Under the pieces are notes generated by a model, which saw nothing but the letters and a program-made list of their open reading frames with translations, was not told the origin of the DNA and made no database searches. A DNA stretch of 61,731 nucleotides from an uncultured Bacteroidales bacterium. Lineage in GTDB: Bacteria; Bacteroidota; Bacteroidia; Bacteroidales; P3. Below, piece after piece: positions 25,955-35,300 of the stretch. The position numbers and the translations under genes were made by a program. The stretch covers positions 80,890 through 142,620 of the forward strand of contig ONCC01000010.1 of the NCBI GenBank assembly GCA_900316235.1, read 5' to 3'. Each line of letters opens with the position of its first letter. Positions within the stretch are counted from its first letter, which is position 1.

Positions 25955-27341
25955 AGCTGGCCATCGTCTCCTCAATCTCCTTGACGGTCTTGGGGATGGG
26001 TTTGCCAAGAACGCGGCAGCCGGTCTCCGTCACCAGGATGTCGTCCTCGATGCGGATGCCGCCGAAGTCTTTCCATTTCTCCAGCTCGTCGAAGTTGATG
26101 AAGTCCTTGTTGGTCCCTTCGGCATTCCATTTGTCTATCAGTGCCGGGATGAAGTAGCATCCGGGCTCGTCGGTGATGACGAAGCCGGGCTGCAGTCTCC
26201 GGCCGCAGCGCAGGCTCCCCAGGCCGAACTGCTCGCTGGGGCGTGTCTCGTCGTCGTAGCCCACGTTAATCTGGCCGTAGTTCTCCATGTCGTGCACGTC
26301 GAGGCCCATCATGTGGCCCAGGCCGTGGGGCATCAGGAGGCTGTGGGCACCGTTGGCCACGATGTCGTCCACCGAGCCCTTGAGGATGCCGAGGCCTTTG
26401 TAGCCCTCTGCCAGCTTGCGGCTCGCGGCGGTATGCACCTCCTTGTAGGTGATGCCGGGACGGGTGACGCGGATGGCCTCCATATTGGCGTTGAGCACAA
26501 TCTCGTAGATAGCCTTCTGGCGCTCGTCGAAGCGGCCGCCCACGGGGACGGTGCGAGTGATGTCGCTGCAGTAGTTCATGGCGGTCTCGCAGCCGGCGTC
26601 CATCACCAGCATGCGGCCCACCTCCAGCTTGTTGTTATGGCCGTGGTTGTGGAGTGTCTCGCCGTGGACCGTCATGATGATGGGGAAGCTCACAGGGCCG
26701 TTGCCCTTCCAGGCTTCGCCCTCCATGAATCCCGCCAGCTCGTACTCATAGCGGCCCGGCATGGCCAGCTTCATGGCACCCACGTGCATGTTGTAGGCCG
26801 TGGCGATGGCTTTCTCTATCTCTTCAATCTCCTCGGCGCTCTTGATGCTGCGCTGCTTCACGCAGGCCAGGATGAGCTCCATGGAGGCGTGGCGGTTCAC
26901 CGAGCCCAGCACCAGGCCCAGCCACTCGCTGAGGTCAGCGCGTATGTCGGCGCGGTAGGGCGGCAGGTAGTGGGGCAGGGCAGAGGTGGGACGCTTGCCG
27001 TCGAGGAATTTGCGCAGATCCTTCATCGAGCCGCTGTTCTCCACGCCCACGCTCGCCGCCAACTCCTTGACGCTGGGCAGCGGGCCTGTCCAGATGATGT
27101 CGTCGATGTCGTAGTCGTTGGCGAAGAGGTAGTCCTTGCCCGTCTCGCAGTCGAGCACACCCACGAGGTCCTCCCGCTGGAGGCCGAAGAAGTAGAGGAA
27201 CGTGCTGTCCTGGCGGAACCAGTAGGTGTTGTCCTTGTAGTTGCAGGGGGCTTCGTGGTTGCCCGGAAGGATGATGATGCCGTGGCCTACGTCCTTGCGC
27301 AGCTGCTCGCGGCGGGCGATATAAGTCTCTTTCTTGAACAT
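25953..27341 (-). CDS. pepP: Aminopeptidase P family protein (Xaa-Pro aminopeptidase)
   Basis: This 462-residue cytoplasmic metallopeptidase (M24 pita-bread fold) removes the N-terminal residue ahead of proline. The N-terminal creatinase-like domain is at about 1-175. Metal ligands are visible: D248 and D260 in DAGCETAMNYCSDITRT, His in HGLGHMMGLDVHD, Glu in TDEPGCYF and Glu in GGIRIEDD. Length is normal for E. coli PepP-like enzymes. Transcribed on the minus strand; its 3' end abuts the hairpins of the RAYT-like element. Confidence 0.93.
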   Translation of the reverse strand: MFKKETYIARREQLRKDVGHGIIILPGNHEAPCNYKDNTYWFRQDSTFLYFFGLQREDLVGVLDCETGKDYLFANDYDIDDIIWTGPLPSVKELAASVGVENSGSMKDLRKFLDGKRPTSALPHYLPPYRADIRADLSEWLGLVLGSVNRHASMELILACVKQRSIKSAEEIEEIEKAIATAYNMHVGAMKLAMPGRYEYELAGFMEGEAWKGNGPVSFPIIMTVHGETLHNHGHNNKLEVGRMLVMDAGCETAMNYCSDITRTVPVGGRFDERQKAIYEIVLNANMEAIRVTRPGITYKEVHTAASRKLAEGYKGLGILKGSVDDIVANGAHSLLMPHGLGHMMGLDVHDMENYGQINVGYDDETRPSEQFGLGSLRCGRRLQPGFVITDEPGCYFIPALIDKWNAEGTNKDFINFDELEKWKDFGGIRIEDDILVTETGCRVLGKPIPKTVKEIEETMAS

Positions 27342-27478
27342 GATGTTATTTGTTTTATGGATTTCTATTTTTGGATGCTATCAACAAAACGTCGGGAGGG
27401 AAGAATTATTGTGCCGCCACTTTTTTTTGTTTCTTTTCATTGTGGATGAGTGGGTTGTGTGAATGGCGAAAAAAACTT

Positions 27479-27508
27479 TTGGTCAATCAAAAAAAAAATG
27501 TACTTTTG
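27479..27508 (+). promoter_or_regulatory. Promoter of the 27611 surface protein gene
   Basis: TTG (27479-27481), spacer of 19 nt and TACTTTTG (27501-27508) match the Bacteroidota consensus, giving a leader of about 95 nt. The rest of the 27342-27610 spacer is AT-rich without other recognisable features. Confidence 0.8.
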
Positions 27509-27610
27509 CAGAGTAAAAGTATCATGTGCTTATCATGATTTGACACATTATTTAATAGAGTATCAATAAAATAAGGTAAATAAATAAAAAAATAAAAAAT
27601 CATAAAATAT

Positions 27611-30600
27611 ATGAGAAAGAGTTTACACTTTTGGGCTTTGGCAGTGGCAATGTTCCTGCCTATGTTTGCAACCGCGCAAACCCACTCTCTGACCGTCGCC
27701 GACGGAACCGATGAGAATTTGCGCATCCCGGTCTATGGCTATTATGCCGAGCAGGCGCAGCAGTGTCAGATTGTTTATTCTGCCGCTATGATCGAGGCCG
27801 CCGTCGAAGACTATGCTATGACTGGTGGCAGCATCAATTCGATGACTTTCTACCTGGGAACCCAGGCCACGAATCACTGGGATGCTGTTTTCGAGGTGAG
27901 ACTGATGTCTGTGCCCGGCACCACCATCAGCGGCTTTGCCAATACCTCTGGCAGCTTGGCTACGCTGGTCTTTGTCGACACCCTCGACGGTACCCAGCCC
28001 ACCATGACCGTCAACTTCTCCACGCCCTACACCTATAATGGTGGCAACCTCCTGGTGGAATTCAAGAGCATTAACCCAGGTGAATATTATACCGCCTCCT
28101 TCACCGGTCTCGCCACCGAGCACACCACCGCGTGGGCCGCTACCGCCAATGGCTCGGGCAGCGGATTCAATTTCATCCCGAAGACCACCTTCTCCTTCAC
28201 CGGCGGCACCGCCGTCACCTGCCCCTCGGTCTCGAATCTGGCCATCAGCGATGTTACCTCCAACTCCATGACCCTCAGCTGGACTGCCTCCAGCATCACC
28301 GGCACCACCTATAGCGTCTATGACGCCAGCGACACCACCCTTGTGGCCTCCGGCATCACCGGCAACAGCTACACTGCGACCGGCCTTACCCCCAATACCC
28401 TCTACGAGTTCATCGTCGAGGCCAACTGCCCCACGGGTTCCTCGCTGTGGCGCACCATAGGTACCCACACCGAATGCGCCGTATTCTCGCTGCCCTACAG
28501 TACTGGCTTCGAGGATATGACCCCTTCCGTGGCCCCGCGTTGCTGGGAGGTGCTGGGTGGCGAATGCATCGTCCACGAGAATACCAACTATGCCTATAGA
28601 GGCGACCAGTTCCTCGATTTCCGCGGCTCGACCGATAACATCATGGTCATGCCCCCGGTTGATGAACCCCTCAGCGGCAAGCAGGTACGTTTCTGGACAC
28701 GTCCCGAGAATTACTACACCTATTGCGGTTCCCTCTCTGTGGGTTACATCACCGACCTCACCGACCTCACCACCTTTGTGCCCCTCGAGACCTATTCCTA
28801 CACTCTGTGGGAGGGCTTCGGCACCGAATACTACGAGGAGATTGTCGAGTTTGGCAATAATGTCCCCGCCAACGCCCGCGTGGCCTTCCGCCATAACCCC
28901 ACCAACAGTTATTATTATTGGTATGTCGACGATGTGGTTCTCGAAGTGCAGCCCACCTGCTCACGCCCCTTCAACTTCCACATGGTCTCGGCCACCGACA
29001 CCAGTTTGACCCTTGCCTGGAGCGATACCGTCCATACAGGTATCACCTATACCCTCCGCGACTACTATGACTCCACCATCCTGGCCTCCGGCATCACCGG
29101 CACCACCTACACCCTCACCGGTCTCACCCCCAACACCCTCTACTCCATCTCTCTCGCCGCCAACTGCACCCCCACCGACGAGTCGCTCTGGACTACCATC
29201 GACGTGCGGACCGAGTGCGGCATCCTGCAGGTGCCCTACTTCACCGACTTCGAGGAGATGAATATTGGCAGCCATCCTTTCTGTTGGGAGCACCTCAACC
29301 ACTTGAGCAGCATGGCCAACGTCTGCCAGGTGGCAGGCTATGGTGAGCAGAAGGGTCTCAAGTTCAACTATAGTATCTCCCAGGGCAATGTCATCGCCCT
29401 GCCCGAGTTCAATACCCCCGTCAGTCAGCTCCGCATGCGTTTCGAGCACAAATCCGAGTCCATGGAAGCCAACTACTGCGGCAACCTCGAGGTGGGCTAC
29501 CTCACCGATGCCACTGATGCCAACTCCTTCGTGGCCATCGCTACCCTCGACCGCACCACCGAGATGACTCGCGCCATCGTTAACTTCGAGACGGCACCCG
29601 ACACCGTCCGCATGGCTCTCCGCCATGTGGCCTCCGGCCTCAACTGGTATTGGATTGTCGACGACGTCCATGTGGAACCCATCCCCACTTGCCGCGACAT
29701 CACGAGCCTGGAACTTGAGGGCGTCACCTCCGACGGCGTCACCGTCCAGTGGAACTACACCCATGCCGCCAACTACCTCATCGAGGCCCGCCAGGGCGAC
29801 AGCGTCGTCAGCTCCGTGCTGGTAGGCAGCGACAGCATCGGCACCATCACCGGCCTCACTCTCAACGAGAACTACGACATCTATGTCCGCGGCATCTGTG
29901 GCAATGACTCCTCCTTCTGGAGCGAGCCCCTCGCGGTCCATGTGGGCTACTGCGCCCCCGCCCCCGGCACCGTCGACGGACAGGGCATCATCAACGTTAC
30001 CTACGGCTATGACGAGGTGGTCAACAACAGCAACCATCCCCTCCACGCTCCCTACTATGGCGACTACTCCGACTCCGTCGGTGACCTGCCCCTCTCCATG
30101 CCTGTCGACGTGGCCATCACCTTCAACACTGGCTTCACCTACGGCACCATCATCTGGATTGACTTCAACAACGACTACGACTTCGAGGACAATGAGATTG
30201 TCTACACCGGCATGAGCGACAACGCCGCTCCCACCACCCTTCACGCCACCTTCACTCTCAACGACTCCATTGCCACGGGCTACTACCGCATGCGCATCGG
30301 TGCCGCCGACCTTGACTACGACAGCTATATCACCACCGGCTCCGGCTACCACGACCCCTGCAATCTCAGCCATTACAATGTATATATGGACTACACCGTC
30401 CATGTCGTCCCCGCCCCGCCGTGCATCCCCGTTAGCAATGTCACCGTCAGCGACATCACCGCCACCGGCGCCACCCTCTCTTGGGAACATTTCGGCACCG
30501 CCACCTTCACCATTTATAACGGCACCACCGTCGTTGCCTCCGGCATCGACAGCACCCACTTCACCCTCACCGGCCTCACCCCCGCAACCTACTATGCGCT

Positions 30601-31831
30601 GAACATCCAGGCCAACTGCCCCGCTGGCGATGATGCCATGCTGGTGCCCGTCTCCTTCGCCACCCTCTGCGACGGTAACCTGTCGCTGCCCTTCCTCGAG
30701 GGCTTTGGCCCCGAGAGCGCTACCCGCGGCTGCTGGGAAATCTCGTCCAACAATGCTGAAAATGCCTGGGAGACCTCCTATGGCATGAACTACGTCGAGA
30801 ACGAAGGCAACTATTTGCTGCGCTTCAGCTCCTACAACGAAACCGCTGGCGACTACACCCAGTATGCCTACTCGCCCGTCTTCAATGCTGCCGGCGCCGA
30901 CGCTGTGCGTATCCGCATCCGCTACTCCACCTATACCACTAGCGACAACCTCTACTTCGGCTATGTCAACGCCACTGGCACCGTGTGGGATGAGACCCCC
31001 TATTTCACCACCGGCACCAATGATATGGCCATCTTCGAGGCCTATGTCCCCAACACCGCCCACCAGATTGTCATCCGCTATTTTGGCGACTATAAGTACT
31101 TTGCTTTCGTTGACAGCGTCGAGGTGACTGCCGCCGTCGTCAACGATGTGACCCTCGAGAGCGCCGACCCCGCCATGGGCGACGTCTATCCTGAGGGCAC
31201 CACCCTCGTCCCCGTGGGCGGCAGCTTCACCGCCACAGCAGTCCCCGCTGAGGACTACCACTTCCTCGCCTGGATGAACGGCACCACCGTCGTCTCCACC
31301 GAGAATCCCTACACCTTCGTCCCCACGGCCGACATCACCCTCACCGCCGCCTTCGAGCACAACGTTATGTACTACACCGTCAGCGTCTCCTGCGACACCA
31401 ATAAGGGCACCGTCGACGGCACCGGCACCTTCGAGGAAGGCACCGAGGTTACCCTCACCGTCAACCCCAAGGAGGGCTACGCCTTCGCCGGATGGCTCGA
31501 GGGTTCCGACCTCATCGAGGAGAACCCCCTCACCTTCACCCTCACCGCCGACCGCTCCCTCGTCGTGGTCTTCCGCACCGCCGGCATCGACGACGTTGAA
31601 GGCAGCTCCCTCGCCCTCTACCCCAACCCCGCCACCACCAGCGTCACCCTCGAGGGCCTCGCCAACGGCAGCCGTGTCACCCTCCTCAGCCTCAACGGCC
31701 GTGAGTGTGGCCAGTGGACCGCAGTCGACGGCAAGCTCTCCCTCGACCTCTCGGCCCTCGCCAAAGGCGCCTACTTCGTACGCGTGGTTAGCAACAACAA
31801 CACGGCGGTCAGAAAACTGATTGTCAAATAA
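27611..31831 (+). CDS. Giant T9SS-secreted multidomain surface protein (type A sorting)
   Basis: This 1406-residue protein has a signal peptide ending ATAQ (about 22). An N-terminal beta-sandwich domain (about 23-200) recurs in the neighbouring gene. Then come alternating Fn3 domains (about 204, 455, 695 and 936) and MAM/choice-of-anchor-like domains (STGFED, FTDFEEM, LEGFGPES openings), a GEVED-type domain (about 783-933; WIDFNNDYDFED) and two InlB B-repeat-like units (about 1177-1323). It ends in a T9SS type A sorting domain (about 1323-1406; LYPNPATTSVTLEGL ... GAYFVRVV). Probably exported through SprA and attached to the surface. No enzymatic motif is seen; adhesion is a guess. Codon use is strongly C-ending. 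Confidence 0.9.
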   Translation: MRKSLHFWALAVAMFLPMFATAQTHSLTVADGTDENLRIPVYGYYAEQAQQCQIVYSAAMIEAAVEDYAMTGGSINSMTFYLGTQATNHWDAVFEVRLMSVPGTTISGFANTSGSLATLVFVDTLDGTQPTMTVNFSTPYTYNGGNLLVEFKSINPGEYYTASFTGLATEHTTAWAATANGSGSGFNFIPKTTFSFTGGTAVTCPSVSNLAISDVTSNSMTLSWTASSITGTTYSVYDASDTTLVASGITGNSYTATGLTPNTLYEFIVEANCPTGSSLWRTIGTHTECAVFSLPYSTGFEDMTPSVAPRCWEVLGGECIVHENTNYAYRGDQFLDFRGSTDNIMVMPPVDEPLSGKQVRFWTRPENYYTYCGSLSVGYITDLTDLTTFVPLETYSYTLWEGFGTEYYEEIVEFGNNVPANARVAFRHNPTNSYYYWYVDDVVLEVQPTCSRPFNFHMVSATDTSLTLAWSDTVHTGITYTLRDYYDSTILASGITGTTYTLTGLTPNTLYSISLAANCTPTDESLWTTIDVRTECGILQVPYFTDFEEMNIGSHPFCWEHLNHLSSMANVCQVAGYGEQKGLKFNYSISQGNVIALPEFNTPVSQLRMRFEHKSESMEANYCGNLEVGYLTDATDANSFVAIATLDRTTEMTRAIVNFETAPDTVRMALRHVASGLNWYWIVDDVHVEPIPTCRDITSLELEGVTSDGVTVQWNYTHAANYLIEARQGDSVVSSVLVGSDSIGTITGLTLNENYDIYVRGICGNDSSFWSEPLAVHVGYCAPAPGTVDGQGIINVTYGYDEVVNNSNHPLHAPYYGDYSDSVGDLPLSMPVDVAITFNTGFTYGTIIWIDFNNDYDFEDNEIVYTGMSDNAAPTTLHATFTLNDSIATGYYRMRIGAADLDYDSYITTGSGYHDPCNLSHYNVYMDYTVHVVPAPPCIPVSNVTVSDITATGATLSWEHFGTATFTIYNGTTVVASGIDSTHFTLTGLTPATYYALNIQANCPAGDDAMLVPVSFATLCDGNLSLPFLEGFGPESATRGCWEISSNNAENAWETSYGMNYVENEGNYLLRFSSYNETAGDYTQYAYSPVFNAAGADAVRIRIRYSTYTTSDNLYFGYVNATGTVWDETPYFTTGTNDMAIFEAYVPNTAHQIVIRYFGDYKYFAFVDSVEVTAAVVNDVTLESADPAMGDVYPEGTTLVPVGGSFTATAVPAEDYHFLAWMNGTTVVSTENPYTFVPTADITLTAAFEHNVMYYTVSVSCDTNKGTVDGTGTFEEGTEVTLTVNPKEGYAFAGWLEGSDLIEENPLTFTLTADRSLVVVFRTAGIDDVEGSSLALYPNPATTSVTLEGLANGSRVTLLSLNGRECGQWTAVDGKLSLDLSALAKGAYFVRVVSNNNTAVRKLIVK

Positions 31832-31853
31832 TACATGTGCTTGATATTTCAGG

Positions 31854-31886
31854 AGGAAGGCTCCCGCATGGGAGCCTTCCTCTCTT
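31854..31886 (+). terminator. Terminator after the 27611 gene
   Basis: AGGAAGGCTCCC (31854-31865), loop GCAT, GGGAGCCTTCCT (31870-31881), then CTCTTTTT. A perfect 12-bp stem. Confidence 0.92.
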
Positions 31887-32068
31887 TTTGCCCCATCCAA
31901 CCTGGGCCCCTCTATATAATATATGTATTATTTATATATACACCCTTTGTCGGCATCGCCCGCCCCGCCCCTCCCTCCCTTCCTGAAATTAACTTAAAAA
32001 CTGTTAAAAAACAGTGTAAAACCACCCCAAAACAGCCAAAAATTGGCTTTTGGCTAACTAACTGATAA

Positions 32069-32154
32069 CCACCTACCAACTCCCTACCAACTCCTAACCA
32101 ACTCCTACCACGGTAGGTGTTGGTAGGTCGTTGGTAGGGGGAGGGTAGGAGTTA
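32069..32154. repeat. GGTAGGAGTTGG palindrome, copy 2
   Basis: Imperfect long palindrome centred near CTACCACGGTAG (about 32106-32117), with CTACCAACTCC repeats on the left and GTTGGTAGG repeats on the right. The left flank CTGATAACCACCTA matches copy 1. It lies in the 520-nt spacer between the two giant surface genes, after the terminator and just before the promoter at 32161. Confidence 0.85.
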
Positions 32155-32160
32155 AATTTT

Positions 32161-32190
32161 TTGTCGGAATAAAAAAAAAGTGTATCTTTG
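32161..32190 (+). promoter_or_regulatory. Promoter of the 32352 surface protein gene
   Basis: TTG (32161-32163), 19-nt spacer, TATCTTTG (32183-32190), followed by a leader of about 155 nt. The box starts only a few bases after palindrome copy 2. Confidence 0.85.
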
Positions 32191-32351
32191 CAGAAATATA
32201 GAGTGCATGGAAAAGGCACCTGTATCGTTGTAAGGCATTTTGAGTCAAGATGATGAATGCCTGCTTTGATGCAACGGGAAAGTGCCGTGAGGAGGGAAAA
32301 ACAACAGAAAACAACATTAATTCATTTTTTATTAACCAAAAACAAAACATC

Positions 32352-35300
32352 ATGCAAAAGTTTTTACGTACTTTGATGCTTGCGGCACTCATGCTGCCGT
32401 TCGCATCGCAGGCGCAGGAAACGCTGACAGTGCACGACGGGACCACGACGAACAATGTGGTTCCCGCCTACATCCACTACTTCGATGATTTCACTCGGAG
32501 TCAGTTTGTCATTCCCGCCGCCGATTTGACGGCGATGAGTGGTGCCACCATCAGCGAGATGAAGTTCTACACCACTGCCAGCAATGTACCCTACACCACG
32601 GTGAGCACCGTGAATGTGTACATGAAGGAGGTGAGCTACACCACCATGACCGCTCTCGAGCCCAACACCGGCGCCGAGATGGTTTACACCGGCACGCTTG
32701 AAGTCGTGACCGCCGGTTCGGGTGGCGAGATGACCATTACTCTGGCCTCTCCCTACACCTATCAGGGCGGCAACCTGTTGATTGGCATCGAGAACACCAC
32801 CGATGCCGGCTACAAGAACATCTACTTCTATGGCGAGACCGTCACTGGCGCTTCCTGGGGTGGCTACAATAGCACCAGCTTGGATCTCGTGACAGGCTCT
32901 GCCCGCAACTTTATTCCCAAGACCACCTTCACCTATCAGGCTGGCCAGATCACCTGCAAAGGCGTCAAAGACCTTGCCATCGACACTGCTACCAGCAACA
33001 GCATGACCCTCAGTTGGATTGATACCAACAACGCTGCTGGTACCACCTACAACCTCTACACTGTCACTGCTACCGACACCACTCCCATCGTGGGAGCCAC
33101 CGGCCTCACCGCTATGACCTACACCGTCACCGGCCTCGATGCCAACACTCGCTACACCTTCGGTGTGGAGGCTAACTGCGGCGCCGAGGATGGTCTCTCT
33201 TCCCTGCGCACCGTCTCTGGCCGCACCGCCTGCGGTGCCGTCAACCTGCCCTACAGCACCGGCTTCGAATCCGCCGACCTCCCGAGCGGCAGCAGCGTCC
33301 TGCCTTACTGCTGGGCTCGCTACAACAGCGCCAACGCTGCCCAGCCCTATGCTGGCACTAGCACAACCTACGCTCATGGAGGTTCCAACTATCTCAACTT
33401 TTACATGGGTAATTTGAGCAGCAATGCCGACACTGTCATTGCCATTCTGCCCCAGGTGAATGTCACCACCTATCCCATGAACAACAACGAGCTCCGCTTC
33501 TGGGCCCGCACCGCCAGCGCCTCCACCTCCATCGCCCTCCAGATTGGTACCCTGACCGACCCCGAGGATCCCACGACCTTCGTCCTCGACCAGGAGATTA
33601 CCGTCAGCGGCAACACCTACATGGAGTATGAGGCCCTGCTGGGCGTCAACAGCACCGGCGCCTATCCCGCCATCCGTGCCTTCAAGCCCGAGAGCTCTGT
33701 GACCGTCTACATCGACGACCTCTTTGTCGAGGTGCGTCCTTCCTGCCTCAAGCCCCTTGTCACCGTCACCCCCGCCAGCAGCAGCGTCAACCTGAGCTGG
33801 GAGGATGCCAACACCGGCGCCACCTATAGCGTCATCAAGGTCCAGGGCACCGACAGCACCTACACCACCACCACCGAGAGCTCGTATCTCTTCGAGGAAC
33901 TCCCCGAGAACACCAACTTCACCTTCATCGTCCGCGCCCTCTGCTCGGCTACCGACAGTTCGCGTGCCGCCACATTCGCCACCCGCACCCTGCGCTCTGG
34001 CCACAAGATGACTGCCTTCAACCTCACTGGTACCGGCAAGCGCGACAATGTGGTTGTCGACACCGTGGCTGAGCCCTACACGCTCACCGCCCCCGTGTGG
34101 TACACCGACAACCTGAGCACTGGCTACACCTTCAGCTGGACCGTCTCCACCAGCGCCGGTGTCTATATCGACACCACCGGCGACGGCAGCTACACCTGCA
34201 AGGTGACCACCACCACCATCAAGAACTACCTCCAGATGAATGTCCCCATCGTGCTGCGCGTCAAGGCTGAGGACCAGGCCCTCTACACCGACTACACGCT
34301 GACCCTCGTCACCGAGGACTGCGTCAAGGACCGCAACCTGGCTCTCGCTCCCGAGCGTATCCGTTACACCGCCACCTGGGACAACCCCGACAGCATGGTG
34401 ATCACCCACTACTTTGTCAACAGCGACACCCGCCTCACCGCCGAGGAGCTGGGCGGTGTCAACCCTGTCATTGTCAACAATGCCCACCAGGTCACCGTCG
34501 AGGGCCTGAACCGCGCCACCAAGTACTATGCCTACCTGAAGGCCGCCTGCGACACTGTCTGGATTGAGGACAGCGTCACTACCCAGGATCTCGGTGCCTG
34601 CGAGGATATCGTTATCGGTAACGAGAGCAGCACTGCCAGTGGTTATTACTACCCGGTCAACCCCTACTATGGAAACTCCCTCTCCGAGACCATCCTCGAT
34701 GCTGAAGAACTTGGCGGTGCCAAGACTTTCACCACCATTAGTTACTACTTCCACGCTACCACGGCTCCGTCTACCAAGACAGATGTCACCATTTACATCC
34801 AGCCCACTCAGAAGAGCGTCTTTACTTCGAACAGCGACATCGAGCTTCTCAACAGCGAGACCGCTGTCCAGGTCTTCTCTGGTAGCTTCGCCGACTTTGC
34901 CCAGGGTTGGAACGAGCTCACCCTCACCACTCCCTATGACTATGACGGTCTCAGCAACCTGATGATTATCGTCGATGACAACAGTGATGCCGATGGTTCT
35001 TCTTCTTCGAAGTTCCGTACCTCTACCTGCACGGGCTACAAGACCCTGTATTGGTATAGCGATTCCCAGAATCCCGATCCTTCCAATCCTTCTGCCTACA
35101 CTGGTAACAAGGGTTATGCCCAGAGCCGCGTTGTGATGAGCTTGGGCTACTGCCTGCCCGCCAATGCCTGCCCCGATGTGACTGGCATCGCTGTCGACAG
35201 CCTGACCAACACCTCCGCCCTTATCGAGTGGACCGCCTCGGATGCCGACTACTGCGTGGGTAACCAGATTATCGTCAGCCCCACCGAGCTCGACTCGGCC

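Noticed and set aside
28961..31900. 979-residue minus-strand open frame rich in Gly, Val and Asp, and similar ones at 32364-36185, 36321-38459, 38984-40492 and 40989-43445
   Set aside because: Antisense to clear genes. The sense genes hardly use TTA, CTA or TCA codons, so the opposite frame lacks stops. No promoters or known domains.
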